In this document: positions 18,606-27,356 of the stretch, piece after piece
Position numbering within the stretch: position 1 is the stretch's first letter
How the letters are laid out: every line of letters begins with the position of its first letter
From: Pseudomonas knackmussii B13
Lineage (GTDB): Bacteria > Pseudomonadota > Gammaproteobacteria > Pseudomonadales > Pseudomonadaceae
Assembly (NCBI RefSeq): GCF_000689415.1
Contig: NZ_HG322950.1
Location: 2,487,501-2,551,500, forward strand
Reading direction: 5' to 3'
DNA length: 64,000 nucleotides
Program-made: the position numbers and the translations under genes
The notes under the pieces: generated by a model
Told to the model about the DNA's origin: nothing
Database searches by the model: none
Seen by the model: the letters and a program-made list of their open reading frames with translations, nothing else

Positions 18606-19547
18606 TCAGCCCTGAAGGCTCCTGGATGATTTGAGGCGTTTCTGCTCGTACATCTTCAGGTCCGCCTCTACGAAGGCACTTCGTATGTCGCCCTTCGCCG
18701 GTCGTGACGACATGCCGACCGAAGCGGCGATGCCGTGCTCGGCCAGGCTCGCCAGCACGCGCTTGAGCAATTCGCGGCCGCCGTCGAGATCGCAATTGAC
18801 ACCGATGATTCCGAACTCGTCGCCACCCAGCCGCGCCACCACGTCTTCGCTGCGGGTAGCCTGGGTCAGGGCTTTGGCCGTCTGGCGAATGAGCCGGTCG
18901 CCGGCGTTGTGGCCCTTGCTGTCATTGATCTGCTTGAGCTCGTCCAGGTCGATCACGATCACCACGCACGATCTGCCGTGGCGATGACAGCGCTGTTCTT
19001 CCTTCGCCATCAGTTGCTCCCAGCCGGCCCGGTTGAACAGACCGGTCATCGCGTCCTGCAGCGCCTGGGCGGCGAATCGCTCGGCGCGGCGGGTCTGGGT
19101 CTCGGCGCGGAGCTCCATCTGCAGCAGGGCGTTGAGCAGCTTGCCCAGCAGTTCGAACAGCTGGACCTGCAGCGCGGACGGTTCCGGTTGCGGCTGCGCG
19201 GCGATGCCGCAGAGGGTTCCGTAGAGCTCGCCGTCACCCTTGTAGAGCGGGAAACCCATGTAGGCGCGGGTGGCGCTGTCGCGGATGAACGCCGCGTCCA
19301 CGCACCCCGGATGCTCCGCCAGGTCCGGGACGATCCGCGGAGCCGAACCCGCCACCATCCTCGAACACAGCGTATCGCTCCAGCACAGCGTGTGGCCGGG
19401 CTGCATGGCCTGGTCCTCGAGCCCCTGCATGACGATGCATTCGCCATCATCGAGCCGGGTGACGAACCACTGGTCGAAGCCAAAGGCCTGCTTGAGGAAC
19501 ACCAGCGCCTCGCGTACGGCCGATTCGAAATCGACGACCTCGCTCAT
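18606..19547 (-). CDS. GAF-GGDEF diguanylate cyclase
   Basis: 313-residue cytoplasmic protein. A GAF domain (about 5-150; MGFPLYKGDGELYGTLCGI is the typical GAF core) is followed by GGDEF with an intact active site at 241-245 and an RxxD inhibition site (RSED, 232-235). It should synthesise c-di-GMP under control of a ligand or redox signal. Its ATG overlaps the stop of the upstream EAL gene by four bases (ATGA), so a cyclase and a phosphodiesterase are made as a coupled pair of separate proteins. Confidence 0.9.
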   Translation of the reverse strand: MSEVVDFESAVREALVFLKQAFGFDQWFVTRLDDGECIVMQGLEDQAMQPGHTLCWSDTLCSRMVAGSAPRIVPDLAEHPGCVDAAFIRDSATRAYMGFPLYKGDGELYGTLCGIAAQPQPEPSALQVQLFELLGKLLNALLQMELRAETQTRRAERFAAQALQDAMTGLFNRAGWEQLMAKEEQRCHRHGRSCVVIVIDLDELKQINDSKGHNAGDRLIRQTAKALTQATRSEDVVARLGGDEFGIIGVNCDLDGGRELLKRVLASLAEHGIAASVGMSSRPAKGDIRSAFVEADLKMYEQKRLKSSRSLQG

Positions 19548-20344
19548 GCTTCGCGCTCCAAGACATTCGCATCATCCGGCCAGGCGACCGCTGGCAAGGC
19601 TTCGAACCGGGGGCGTGCGAACAGGTAGCCCTGGAACAGGTCCACGCCCAGGCTGCGCAGCTTCGCGAATTCCCCTGCCGTTTCGACACCCTCGGCGACC
19701 ACCTGGATGCCCAGTGCCTTGCAGATGTCGAGAATGCCTTCGGTGATGGCTGTCCGGGCCTTGTCCTGGTGAATGTTCCGGATGAGGTGCATGTCGAGCT
19801 TGATGATGTCGGGCTGGAACTCCGCCAGGAGCCCGAGGCCGGAATACCCCGCGCCGAAATCGTCGATCGCGGTCTGGAAGCCTTGCCGCTTGTATTCGAG
19901 CAGGATGTCCTTGAGATGCTGCTTCTCCACCAGCTGCTCGTTCTCCGTGATCTCGAAGATGATGCGCCGGGTTGGAAAGTCGAATCGCTTCGCCGCTTCC
20001 AGCGTGGCGCGGATGCAGGTCGCCGCCTGGTAGACGGCGTTGGGCAGGAAATTGATGCTCAAGTAGCAGGGCACCGCGAGCCGCGCCGCCAACTCCACCG
20101 CCTTTACCCGGCAGGCCTGGTCGAAGGCATAGCGGTTGTCTTCCGAGACCATCCCGAGAATCCCGGCCGCGCCGCTTCCATCGGTTCCACGAACCAGTGA
20201 TTCGTAAGCGAAGACGCGCTTGGTTCTCGCATCGACGATGGGCTGGAACGCCATGCTGAATTCGAACGACAGCTTCCGACCGTCTCTGCAGTTGCGGCAG
20301 CCGATCGGGCGATCCGTTACGAGGACAGGGTCGGTTGGAATCAT
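19544..20344 (-). CDS. EAL-domain c-di-GMP phosphodiesterase
   Basis: 266 residues, EAL domain alone. Catalytic motifs are present: YESLVRG (EAL site as ESL), SINFLPNAVY, FEITENE, DDFGAGYSGL, IKLDM, EGVET and QGYLFA, so hydrolysis of c-di-GMP is likely. A short N-terminal stretch has a CRNC cysteine pair, often seen before stand-alone EAL domains of the BLUF/EAL-like type. ATG at 20344 is preferred over GTG at 20353 because AGAGG is spaced 8 bases upstream. First gene of a two-gene operon with the GAF-GGDEF protein. Confidence 0.88.
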   Translation of the reverse strand: MIPTDPVLVTDRPIGCRNCRDGRKLSFEFSMAFQPIVDARTKRVFAYESLVRGTDGSGAAGILGMVSEDNRYAFDQACRVKAVELAARLAVPCYLSINFLPNAVYQAATCIRATLEAAKRFDFPTRRIIFEITENEQLVEKQHLKDILLEYKRQGFQTAIDDFGAGYSGLGLLAEFQPDIIKLDMHLIRNIHQDKARTAITEGILDICKALGIQVVAEGVETAGEFAKLRSLGVDLFQGYLFARPRFEALPAVAWPDDANVLEREA

Positions 20345-20442
20345 GTTTCGCACCTCTGGGTGTCTTGGCGGCAGACGTTACGGACGATGCCTTCTCGCAT
20401 TCGTCCGCTGAATCGGCTTGCTCCGCTGCGTCGGCTGCGTGA

Positions 20443-20458
20443 TGGCACTCTGATTGCG
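20443..20458 (+). promoter_or_regulatory. sigma-54-like -24/-12 element
   Basis: TGGCACTCTGATTGCG has GG and GC spaced by 10 bases and matches the TGGCAC-N5-TTGC consensus. It points toward the catalase-like gene but lies about 400 bases before it, so its target is uncertain. Confidence 0.35.
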
Positions 20459-20478
20459 AGGCCAGTATGCGTGCTTTA

Positions 20479-20716
20479 GTTGTACAAAGATAGTTTTCTG
20501 TACAACATTTTCGTTCTGTTTGAGTGGCAAAAGCGCCATTTGCATGGGGCGCATGGCATAAATGGCATCTTCATCTCGTTTGCCTGTACAAGCCAGGCAA
20601 GCGCAGAGGCCCCGGGGTCGGCGGTGAGAGTGAGGTGTGGCGGCAATGACATGCATTCGATGGGCTGTGTAAGGCGCGCGGGGGCAGGGTGCAGAGAATG
20701 TTGCCTAATGTGTACA
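20479..20716. promoter_or_regulatory. cluster of four TGTACA sites in the EAL/catalase divergent gap
   Basis: The 516-base gap 20345-20860 is AT-richer than its surroundings and has no gene. GTTGTACA (20479-20486) and TGTACAAC (20499-20506) form an inverted repeat with a 12-base spacer. A third TGTACA is at 20585-20590 within the hairpin TTGCCTG...CAGGCAA (20580-20600), and a fourth is at 20711-20716. Four copies of one palindromic hexamer in under 240 bases suggest operator sites for a dimeric regulator. The protein that binds them is unknown. Confidence 0.5.
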
Positions 20717-20860
20717 GGTATTAAGTTGCGTATAGATAAGTGTATGCAAAATTGGTATACAGGGCGCCGTCCAGGATGGCCGTGACCTTGTCAGCGGGGC
20801 TGCCCGAGCCTGCAGTGCCACCCTTTTCCCCACCGAACCAAGACCTTTGAAGCAACTGCC

Positions 20861-21925
20861 ATGCAACAGAATCGACCGCTGACCCATGGACAGCACCTCT
20901 TCCGAACCGTCGCCATCGCCGCCGGCATTGCCGGCTGTGCCGCCACCTTCGCCTGGGCGGCCGGCTGGCTCGGTACGGACAGGCTGACCACCGCCCGACT
21001 GATAGGGCGCATGGAACAGAACGCCGGGGTACATCCCGGTTATCGACGCGCCCATCCCCGCGGCATCTGCTTCAAGGGGCATATCGAGGGCACCGGAGCC
21101 CTGGCTTCCCTGTCCCGTGCGGGATTGCTCGGCGCCGGCCGTGTCGAGGTCCTGGGGCGGTTCTCGGTCGGGGCCGGCAATCCCCACGCGGGCGATACCA
21201 GCGTCCCCGTGCGCAGCATGGCGCTGCTCTTGCGACAAGCCGATGGCCAGCAGTGGCGCATGGCGATGAACAATCCCCCGGTGCTGGCGGTCCGCACGCC
21301 GGAGGATTTCTACCAGCAACTGGGCGCCATGCGCCCCGATCCGGCCACAGGCAAGCCGGACCCACGGAAGCTGCAGGCGTTCTTCGAGGCACACCCGGAA
21401 AGCGCCGAGTTCCGCGCCTGGGCGTCGTCGTATCGGCCCAGCGACAGTTTCGCCAGCACCGGCTTCAACAGCATCAATGCCTTCGTGCTCGTGGATGCGC
21501 AGGGCCGCCGTCAGCCGGTGCGCTGGTCGATGGTGCCGGAGCTGGCCGCCACGCCGCTGACCCAGCAACAGCCTGCGGCCGACCTGCTTCAGCGTGACCT
21601 GCTGGAACGCCTGGCTGCCGGGCCACTGCGCTGGCAATGGCGGTTCACGCTCGCCGACGCCAGCGATCCGGTGGACGACCCTACACATGCGTGGCCGGAG
21701 ACTCGCCCCCGGGTCGATGCCGGGACACTGGTTGTGGAGCAGGCACGTGCCCAACTGGAAGGCGATTGCTACGGCTTCAACTTCGATCCGCTGGTACTTC
21801 CCGATGGCGTGGAGCCCAGTGGCGACGCGATTCTGCGAGCTCGATCCGCGGCCTACGCGGAGTCTTATCGACGGCGCACCGCCGAGGGAAAACCCACTGA
21901 ATCCGCCGAGGGGGCGCAGCAATGA
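20861..21925 (+). CDS. catalase-related peroxidase (SrpA-like), membrane-anchored or exported
   Basis: 354 residues, haem catalase fold in minimal form. The N-terminus has a hydrophobic segment at about 14-34 that could be a signal anchor. The distal haem histidine lies in HPRGICFKG, the substrate-channel region in MNNPPVLAVRTPEDFY, and the proximal tyrosine helix is LRARSAAYAESY near the C-terminus. Members of this group act as peroxidases rather than efficient catalases. The stop overlaps the cytochrome b561 ATG (ATGA), an arrangement common for this pair, suggesting electron delivery from the quinone pool to peroxide in the periplasm. Confidence 0.87.
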   Translation: MQQNRPLTHGQHLFRTVAIAAGIAGCAATFAWAAGWLGTDRLTTARLIGRMEQNAGVHPGYRRAHPRGICFKGHIEGTGALASLSRAGLLGAGRVEVLGRFSVGAGNPHAGDTSVPVRSMALLLRQADGQQWRMAMNNPPVLAVRTPEDFYQQLGAMRPDPATGKPDPRKLQAFFEAHPESAEFRAWASSYRPSDSFASTGFNSINAFVLVDAQGRRQPVRWSMVPELAATPLTQQQPAADLLQRDLLERLAAGPLRWQWRFTLADASDPVDDPTHAWPETRPRVDAGTLVVEQARAQLEGDCYGFNFDPLVLPDGVEPSGDAILRARSAAYAESYRRRTAEGKPTESAEGAQQ

Positions 21926-22455
21926 AAGTGTCTGTCGGTGCCTACAACCCGATCCTGCGGCTGCTGCATGCGGCGATGGCCATCCTGGTGATCGGGATGC
22001 TTTTCATCGGCGTAGCCATGGTGGCGAGTCTCGCCAGCTACCAACCGCAGCTGGTCAATTGGCACAAGCAGGTTGGCTTGGCGCTCCTGCTGCTCGTCGT
22101 CATTCGACTGTTGGTGCGTCGGGTGACGGCCAAGCCTTCGCTTCCCTCCACAGTGGGGGGCTGGCAACGTCGCATGGCGAGCCTGATGCACCTGGCACTG
22201 TATGCCCTGTTGCTGGTGCAGCCCCTGGTCGGCTGGGCCATGCAGTCGGCCGCGGACTACCCGTTGCGCTTCGCCGGCCGGCTGATGCCCGCCCTCGTTC
22301 GCCAGGACGCCGACCTCTACGGCCTGCTGCACGCCGTGCATGCCTGGCTCGGGCTGGCGCTGTTCGCCCTGATACTGCTGCATGGCGCGGCGGCGCTGGT
22401 TCATGGGCTCATCCACCGCGATGGCGTGTTCTCGAGCATGTGGCGCCTGCGTTGA
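21922..22455 (+). CDS. cytochrome b561-type membrane protein
   Basis: 177 residues, four predicted transmembrane helices with histidines placed for two b-type haems (LLHAAMAIL, NWHKQVGLALL, MHLALYALLL, LHAVHAWLGLAL, LLHGAAALVH). It is coupled by an ATGA overlap to the catalase-related peroxidase and probably passes quinol electrons to it. The family is also known as superoxide:quinone oxidoreductase-type CybB; that activity is an alternative. Confidence 0.87.
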   Translation: MKVSVGAYNPILRLLHAAMAILVIGMLFIGVAMVASLASYQPQLVNWHKQVGLALLLLVVIRLLVRRVTAKPSLPSTVGGWQRRMASLMHLALYALLLVQPLVGWAMQSAADYPLRFAGRLMPALVRQDADLYGLLHAVHAWLGLALFALILLHGAAALVHGLIHRDGVFSSMWRLR

Positions 22456-22519
22456 ATCGACGGCGCGGCCGGGGGCGGGATCAGGTCTCCGGAATGAACC
22501 GCCCCCGTTGCTGCCGTCC

Positions 22520-23266
22520 TCAGCGCAGCGTGTAACCGTTATCCACGATCAGGTCCTGCCCGTGGATGCCACGCGCGCCGTCCGACAGCAGGAAGAGGAT
22601 GGCGTCGGCTACGGCGCCCACTTCCAGGAAGCTGCCGTCTAGCAGGCGCTGATTCACGGAGTCGGCGACACTCGCAAGCTGGCTTTCATCCAGGCCCAGC
22701 GTGCCCCAGATCGGCGTGGCGGTCGGCCCTGGCGACACCAGGTTGATGCGTATCCGTTGCGCCGCCAGCTCGACAGCCAATGTCCGCGCCTGTGCCTTGA
22801 GCGCGGATTTCGACGCAATGTACGCCGCCAGTCCCGGGAAGGTGACCTGCGACAGGAAGGTGCCGATGAAGACCACTGCAGCCGGTTGGTTCAACTGGTC
22901 CCGCAACGCCGCCAGGGTGTTTAGCGCTCCTGCACCGTTGACTGCCCACTGGCGCTGGAACGCCTCGTTGTCCAGGCCGTCGGCCAACTGGGCGATACCC
23001 GCGTTGGGCACCAGATAGTCGATAGGACCGAGCTCGCGGGCAAGCTGCGCGAGCCTGTCCAGGTCCGCCGCGCGGGTCACGTCGCCGGATAGCCAGAACA
23101 GCCCCGTGCCTGACTGCGCCTGAAGCGAGGCCGGTGGATCGCTGCGTCGCGCCATGGCCAGTACCCGCACGCCTTGTTGCAAGAGGCGTTCGGCTACCGC
23201 CAGGCCAATGCCGGAGCTGGCGCCGGTGACTACTGCGACGGGCGACGGGGATTCACTGATTGGCAT
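22520..23266 (-). CDS. SDR family oxidoreductase
   Basis: Classical short-chain dehydrogenase, 248 residues. The cofactor motif TGASSGIGLAVAE lies near the N-terminus, NAG is in VPNAGIAQL, and the catalytic YxxxK is AAYIASKSALK, with the serine replaced in the FIGTFLSQ segment by threonine/serine. Start at 23266 follows AAGGA by about 9 bases. It is transcribed divergently from the SnoaL-AraC regulator, which is its likely controller. Substrate unknown. Confidence 0.85.
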   Translation of the reverse strand: MPISESPSPVAVVTGASSGIGLAVAERLLQQGVRVLAMARRSDPPASLQAQSGTGLFWLSGDVTRAADLDRLAQLARELGPIDYLVPNAGIAQLADGLDNEAFQRQWAVNGAGALNTLAALRDQLNQPAAVVFIGTFLSQVTFPGLAAYIASKSALKAQARTLAVELAAQRIRINLVSPGPTATPIWGTLGLDESQLASVADSVNQRLLDGSFLEVGAVADAILFLLSDGARGIHGQDLIVDNGYTLR

Positions 23267-23437
23267 CGTTCTTTTCCTTGATTGCATGAAGGTCTGAATG
23301 GGAGCTCCAGTGGTCTGGAGCTGACGTTATGGACACCTTTGCCTGGACCGATGATTTCGAAACGACCGGGCCTGACAGTGAATTCAGCCTTTATGCCAAC
23401 TTTTATTATTTATAAATCAATAACTTATATTTTTAGT

Positions 23438-23495
23438 AGTCAGAATGACCCTTGCGGTCTGTGGTTACTTTGACTCTAGTGGGGTCATTTTGACT
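23438..23495. promoter_or_regulatory. inverted and direct repeats in the SDR/AraC divergent promoter
   Basis: The gap 23267-23685 has no gene. AGTCAGAATGACCC (23438-23451) is the inverted copy, with one mismatch, of GGGTCATTTTGACT (23482-23495). In addition TTTGACT occurs at 23469-23475 and 23489-23495, 20 bases apart, the two-turn spacing typical of AraC-family direct half-sites. An AT-rich stretch at 23398-23437 lies next to it. Likely operator for the adjacent AraC-type regulator. Confidence 0.5.
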
Positions 23496-23685
23496 GCGGG
23501 CGACGCCACAGCGCATTCGCTACAGAAGAGCGCCGGTTCAAGGTGGCTCCTGCACCGATCCACCTTTTCGTCGCCGGAGACGAGGGGCAGGTATTTGGCA
23601 CCTTTGGTCAGCTGGATGTTCCGAATATCCCGACCTTTCGAATTATCATTCGCGGCTCCAGCCTCAAGTCCATGAGCCACTACGT

Positions 23686-24510
23686 ATGAGCCAAGTTCCG
23701 TCGCTGCCCGATGATGCCGCGCAAACCGAGCGTACCCGAGAGACTATCCTGCGATACCGCGAGGGCTGGAAGACGTGTGACCTGGAGGCTGTGCTGGCGT
23801 TGTACCACCCGGATGTCGAGTACTACGACTTCGCGGGCAATCGGATGATGCGTCTGCACGAGCTCCGAGATTTCGTGCGTTCAAGCATGCCGCAGTTGAG
23901 CGGCGAGCTGCTGGAACACACCGACCGTATTCGCATCGATGGTCATACGGCATTCATCCAATACCGAATCCGCTTGCGTGGCGGTAACGACCTCGTTTCG
24001 TTCCGTGCCAGCGAGGCGATTACCGTACGCGATGGCCTGGTCTGGCGGGTTTCGGAGTACGCCAATATCGAGCGAACCGACGTCGGCGAGGCCGCTTCGG
24101 CGGATGGCCGTCCAGCGCTGAGCCGGTTGGGACTCTCGGCACGCCAGATGGGGATCATGGCTGGCGACCTGGAGGACTACTTTCAACGCCAGAAGCCTTA
24201 CCTGGACGCTGAGTTGAACCTGCAGCAGGTAGCTGAAGCGACCGGCTACACACGAAATCAGATTTCGCACCTTCTCAATCAAGTGCTGGGGCAGAGCTTT
24301 TACCGGTACGTCAACCAGGCGCGCCTTCAGCACCTGCTCGACAGCCTGGAGGAGCACAGTAATCCCAAGCGGGTGGACGAGTTGGCCTTCGCTGCTGGTT
24401 TCAACTCGCTTTCCGCGTTCTACAAATGCTTCCGCGAGCGCATGCACGTGACCCCGAAGGAATACCTGAAGCAAATTTCTACGCGGGTCCGCGCACAAGA
24501 CAGGCGCTGA
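23686..24510 (+). CDS. AraC-family regulator with N-terminal SnoaL/NTF2-like domain
   Basis: 274 residues. Residues about 18-130 are a SnoaL-like (NTF2-fold) domain (ALYHPDVEYYDFAGNRM, RDGLVWRVSEY), the place where a ligand could bind. Residues about 165-270 are a double helix-turn-helix of AraC type ending FAAGFNSLSAFYKCFRERMHVTPKEYL. AraC proteins usually have a cupin or PfpI sensor; an NTF2-type sensor is less common. It sits between a divergent SDR gene and the downstream polyamine-binding-protein/oxidase genes and may control either side. Confidence 0.86.
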   Translation: MSQVPSLPDDAAQTERTRETILRYREGWKTCDLEAVLALYHPDVEYYDFAGNRMMRLHELRDFVRSSMPQLSGELLEHTDRIRIDGHTAFIQYRIRLRGGNDLVSFRASEAITVRDGLVWRVSEYANIERTDVGEAASADGRPALSRLGLSARQMGIMAGDLEDYFQRQKPYLDAELNLQQVAEATGYTRNQISHLLNQVLGQSFYRYVNQARLQHLLDSLEEHSNPKRVDELAFAAGFNSLSAFYKCFRERMHVTPKEYLKQISTRVRAQDRR

Positions 24511-24886
24511 GGCGTTTCACTAGCCTTCGTCCTGCCACTTCTGGCGAGCACTCCGATGGGCTTCGGGCGTACCCACGAATCGCTCGAGGCTTCATCGGCG
24601 GTGTGTATGCCTCCGGGAAAGTTGGGATCTTCATTTCTCTCGGCTTGCTGTGCGATAGCTGCATCGTGCAAGCGGCGGTTTCTTGCTGCCTTATTTTTGG
24701 GGTGAGCCACTTGCATCCCGATTAATGGTGAGTCCGCCGTATGGCACCGTCGATAAGCCGGTGGCCGCATTAATACCGTCTATGCATGGAGCGAAGAGCG
24801 GAAGTCCATGAGCAGTGGGCTTTGTATGTTATTGCGTGCGCTGATTTTCAGTAGCTGCCTAAAATAAAAATCAACGAGGTAATACC

Positions 24887-25963
24887 GTGCTGAAGAAAAT
24901 ACTCCCTCTCATGCTCGTGGCATCGCTGAGTCATGCCGCCGGTGATGTTCGTATCTACAACTGGAGTGGCTATGTCGCGGAAGATACCATGGCCAAGTTC
25001 AAGGCGCAGACGTCAATCAATGCGCACTATGATGTGTATGACAGTAATGAGATATTGGATGCCAAGTTGATGACCGGTCGCTCCGGTTATGATGTGGTGT
25101 TCCCGTCCAGTCATTTCATGGTCCGGCAGATAAAAAGTGGTGCACTGAAGAAGCTGGATAAATCAAAGCTGCCCAACTGGAAAAATCTGGATCCGAAGTT
25201 GCTTCAGGCGACAGCGGTCAATGATCCCGGTAATCAGTACGGATTTCCTTATGTATGGGGGACTACCGGGATTGGCTATAACGTGGATAAAGTCCGTGCC
25301 GTCCTCGGCTCCAACCAGCCGTTGGATAGCTGGGACCTGATCTTCAAGCCCGAGCTTCTGGAAAAGTTGTCCAAGTGCGGAGTGGCAGTGGTTGACAATG
25401 CGCCGGAAATGCTGCCGATCGCCCTGCATTACCTGGGCCTGCCGCACCACAGCACCAACGTGAACGACTACAAGAAAGCCGAAGTCCTGCTCAAGCAAAT
25501 GCGCAAGAATGTCACCTACTTCCACTCGTCGAAGTACGTGGCTGATCTGGCGAATGGTGATATCTGCTTGGTGGTCGGCTTCTCGGGCGATGTCCTCGAG
25601 GCGGCGAACAGCGCCGCCGAGGCAAAGAACGGGATCCATATCGACTATGTGGTTCCGAAAGAGGGTGCACCGACCTGGTTCGATATGGTGGCCATGCCGG
25701 CGGACGCTCCGAACGAAGAAGAGGGCTATGCCTTCATGAACTTCCTGCTGCAGCCGGAAGTGATGGCCTCGGTTACCAATGCAATCAAATACGCCAATGC
25801 AAACCAGGCTGCCGATACATTGGTCGATCCTGCTCTCAGGTCTGACATCAAGGTATATCCGTCTGCGGAAATATTCGGACGACTCTATGCCCTGGAGGCG
25901 GTTCCGCCAAACATTGATCGGCTTCGCACCCGTATCTGGAACAGCGTCATAACCGGGAAGTAA
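24887..25963 (+). CDS. polyamine-type ABC transporter substrate-binding protein (PotF/SpuD-like)
   Basis: 358 residues from a GTG start with GAGG about 8 bases upstream. A short signal peptide (cleavage near LSHA-AGDV) precedes VRIYNWSGYVAEDT, the hallmark opening of putrescine/spermidine-binding proteins. YDSNE, GRSGYDVVFPSSHF, FPYVWGTTGIGYN and VPKEGAPTWFDMVAMP are conserved family segments. It should capture polyamines in the periplasm. No permease or ATPase gene is nearby, so it must use a transporter encoded elsewhere or act as a sensor or donor protein. The 376-base gap before it (24511-24886) shows no gene or clear motif. The AT-rich N-terminal coding part differs from its neighbours. 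Confidence 0.88.
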   Translation: MLKKILPLMLVASLSHAAGDVRIYNWSGYVAEDTMAKFKAQTSINAHYDVYDSNEILDAKLMTGRSGYDVVFPSSHFMVRQIKSGALKKLDKSKLPNWKNLDPKLLQATAVNDPGNQYGFPYVWGTTGIGYNVDKVRAVLGSNQPLDSWDLIFKPELLEKLSKCGVAVVDNAPEMLPIALHYLGLPHHSTNVNDYKKAEVLLKQMRKNVTYFHSSKYVADLANGDICLVVGFSGDVLEAANSAAEAKNGIHIDYVVPKEGAPTWFDMVAMPADAPNEEEGYAFMNFLLQPEVMASVTNAIKYANANQAADTLVDPALRSDIKVYPSAEIFGRLYALEAVPPNIDRLRTRIWNSVITGK

Positions 25964-26030
25964 TTGGATGCGGCCTGCCGGCCTTCTCTGTTAGGTCGGC
26001 ACTGGCTGTATGACTTCAAGGTGGCAGGGC

Positions 26031-26059
26031 GCAGCCGCTTCGAAAGTGAAGTCGGCTGC
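26031..26059 (+). terminator. hairpin between the two binding-protein genes
   Basis: GCAGCCGCTTC and GAAG-T-CGGCTGC form an 11-base stem with one bulge and a 6-base loop, followed by TTCCTGCTTT. Possible weak terminator of the first binding-protein gene. The remainder of the 25964-26272 gap holds only sequence resembling the leader of the first gene just before 26273. Confidence 0.35.
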
Positions 26060-26272
26060 TTCCTGCTTTGCCAAGCGCTGAGTAAAAGTTCGTCTGCACT
26101 TCTTTCCTGAGCCGGTAGCGGTGCTCCCAGCATTGTTTTCGTTTTTTAATAAGGCTGAGTGGTAAGTCCTTCGCCTGAGTCTCGGGATTCAATAAAGAGA
26201 TCCTGTGTCGGTGGTGGTTTCCCTTTTTGCCTCTTGTGAGCGGCGGCCTGGAAAAAGCAAAAGGGGTAATTC

Positions 26273-27223
26273 GTGCTGAAAAAACTCTATGAAGCCTACG
26301 ACAGCAACGAGCGATTGGCCGCGAAACTCAAGGCGGGGCGTTCCGGATTTGACGTGGTGTTTCCTTCCAGCCACTTCATGGCCGGGCAAATCAAAGGTGG
26401 CGTGCTGAAGAAGCTGGATAAGTCCAGGCTGACGAATTGGCAGAGCCTGGATCCTCGCCTACTTGATGCAACGGCCGTGAACGATCCCGGTAATGAGTAC
26501 GGTTTTCCCTACGCCTGGGGCACCACGGGCATTGGCTACAACGTCAAGAAGGTCCGCGCCATCCTGGGTTCGGACCAGCCGTTGGACAGTTGGGAGCTGA
26601 TCTTCAACCCGGACATCCTGGCGAAGCTGTCAACGCAAGGAGTGGCGGTGGTGGACAGTGCTCCTGAAATGCTTTCCATCGCGCTCCATTACCTGGGGCT
26701 GCCGCATCACAGCACCCAGGTGGGCGACTACAAGAAGGCCGAAAACCTGCTCAGGCAAATGCGCCGCCATGTTTCGTATTTCCATGCCTCGAAGTATGCG
26801 GCTGACTTGGCCCGTGGCGATGTCTGCCTGGTGGTGGGCTTCTCGGGTGATGTCCTTGAAGCCGCGAAGAGCGCTTCCGAGGCGGGGAATGGCGTTCAGA
26901 TTGAATATGTGGTGCCGCGCGAAGGGGTACCTACCTGGTTCGACATGGTGGCTATACCGACGGACGCCCCGAATGAAGATGCCAGCTATGCCTTCATGAA
27001 TTACCTGCTGAGACCTGCGGTACTGGCCTCGGTTGCCAACGCGGTCGATTACGCCAACGGGCGCTCGGCTGCCGACGTCGTCAGTGAGCGAGCGCTCAAG
27101 ACAGCCGGTGGGATTTATCCGTCTCCCGAAGTATTCGAAAGGCTGTATGCCATGGAAGCCATTCCTCCGAATGTGGCGCGGCTGCGCGCACGTATCTGGA
27201 AAGGCGTCATGACGGGGAAGTGA
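26273..27223 (+). pseudogene. polyamine-type substrate-binding protein paralogue lacking its signal peptide
   Basis: 316 residues, close paralogue of the preceding binding protein across its whole length, but it starts MLKK and then jumps directly to LYEAYDSNE. The equivalent YDSNE begins at residue 51 in the first copy and residue 9 here: exactly 42 codons are missing and the total length differs by exactly 42, so one in-frame 126-base deletion explains it. The signal peptide and the first strand (IYNWSGYV) are lost, so it cannot be exported by Sec and lacks part of the ligand pocket. The rest of the reading frame is intact, including the GTG start, so a cytoplasmic product is possible. Called a pseudogene on function, not on frame. 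Confidence 0.6.
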
Positions 27224-27356
27224 GTGGCACCAGGCAGTTGTATTGGAATTCATCGATGTACCACTCCATGAGTTCACTTTCGCTATTGGCTCGAACGGTT
27301 GGCTCGACGCTGCAGTTGAAGGTGACGAAGTCACTAATCCGCATAAGGGCCAACAG

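Noticed and set aside
24511..24886. sigma-54-like TGGCACC element near 24738
   Set aside because: The -12 half (TTGC) is absent at the required 10-base spacing.
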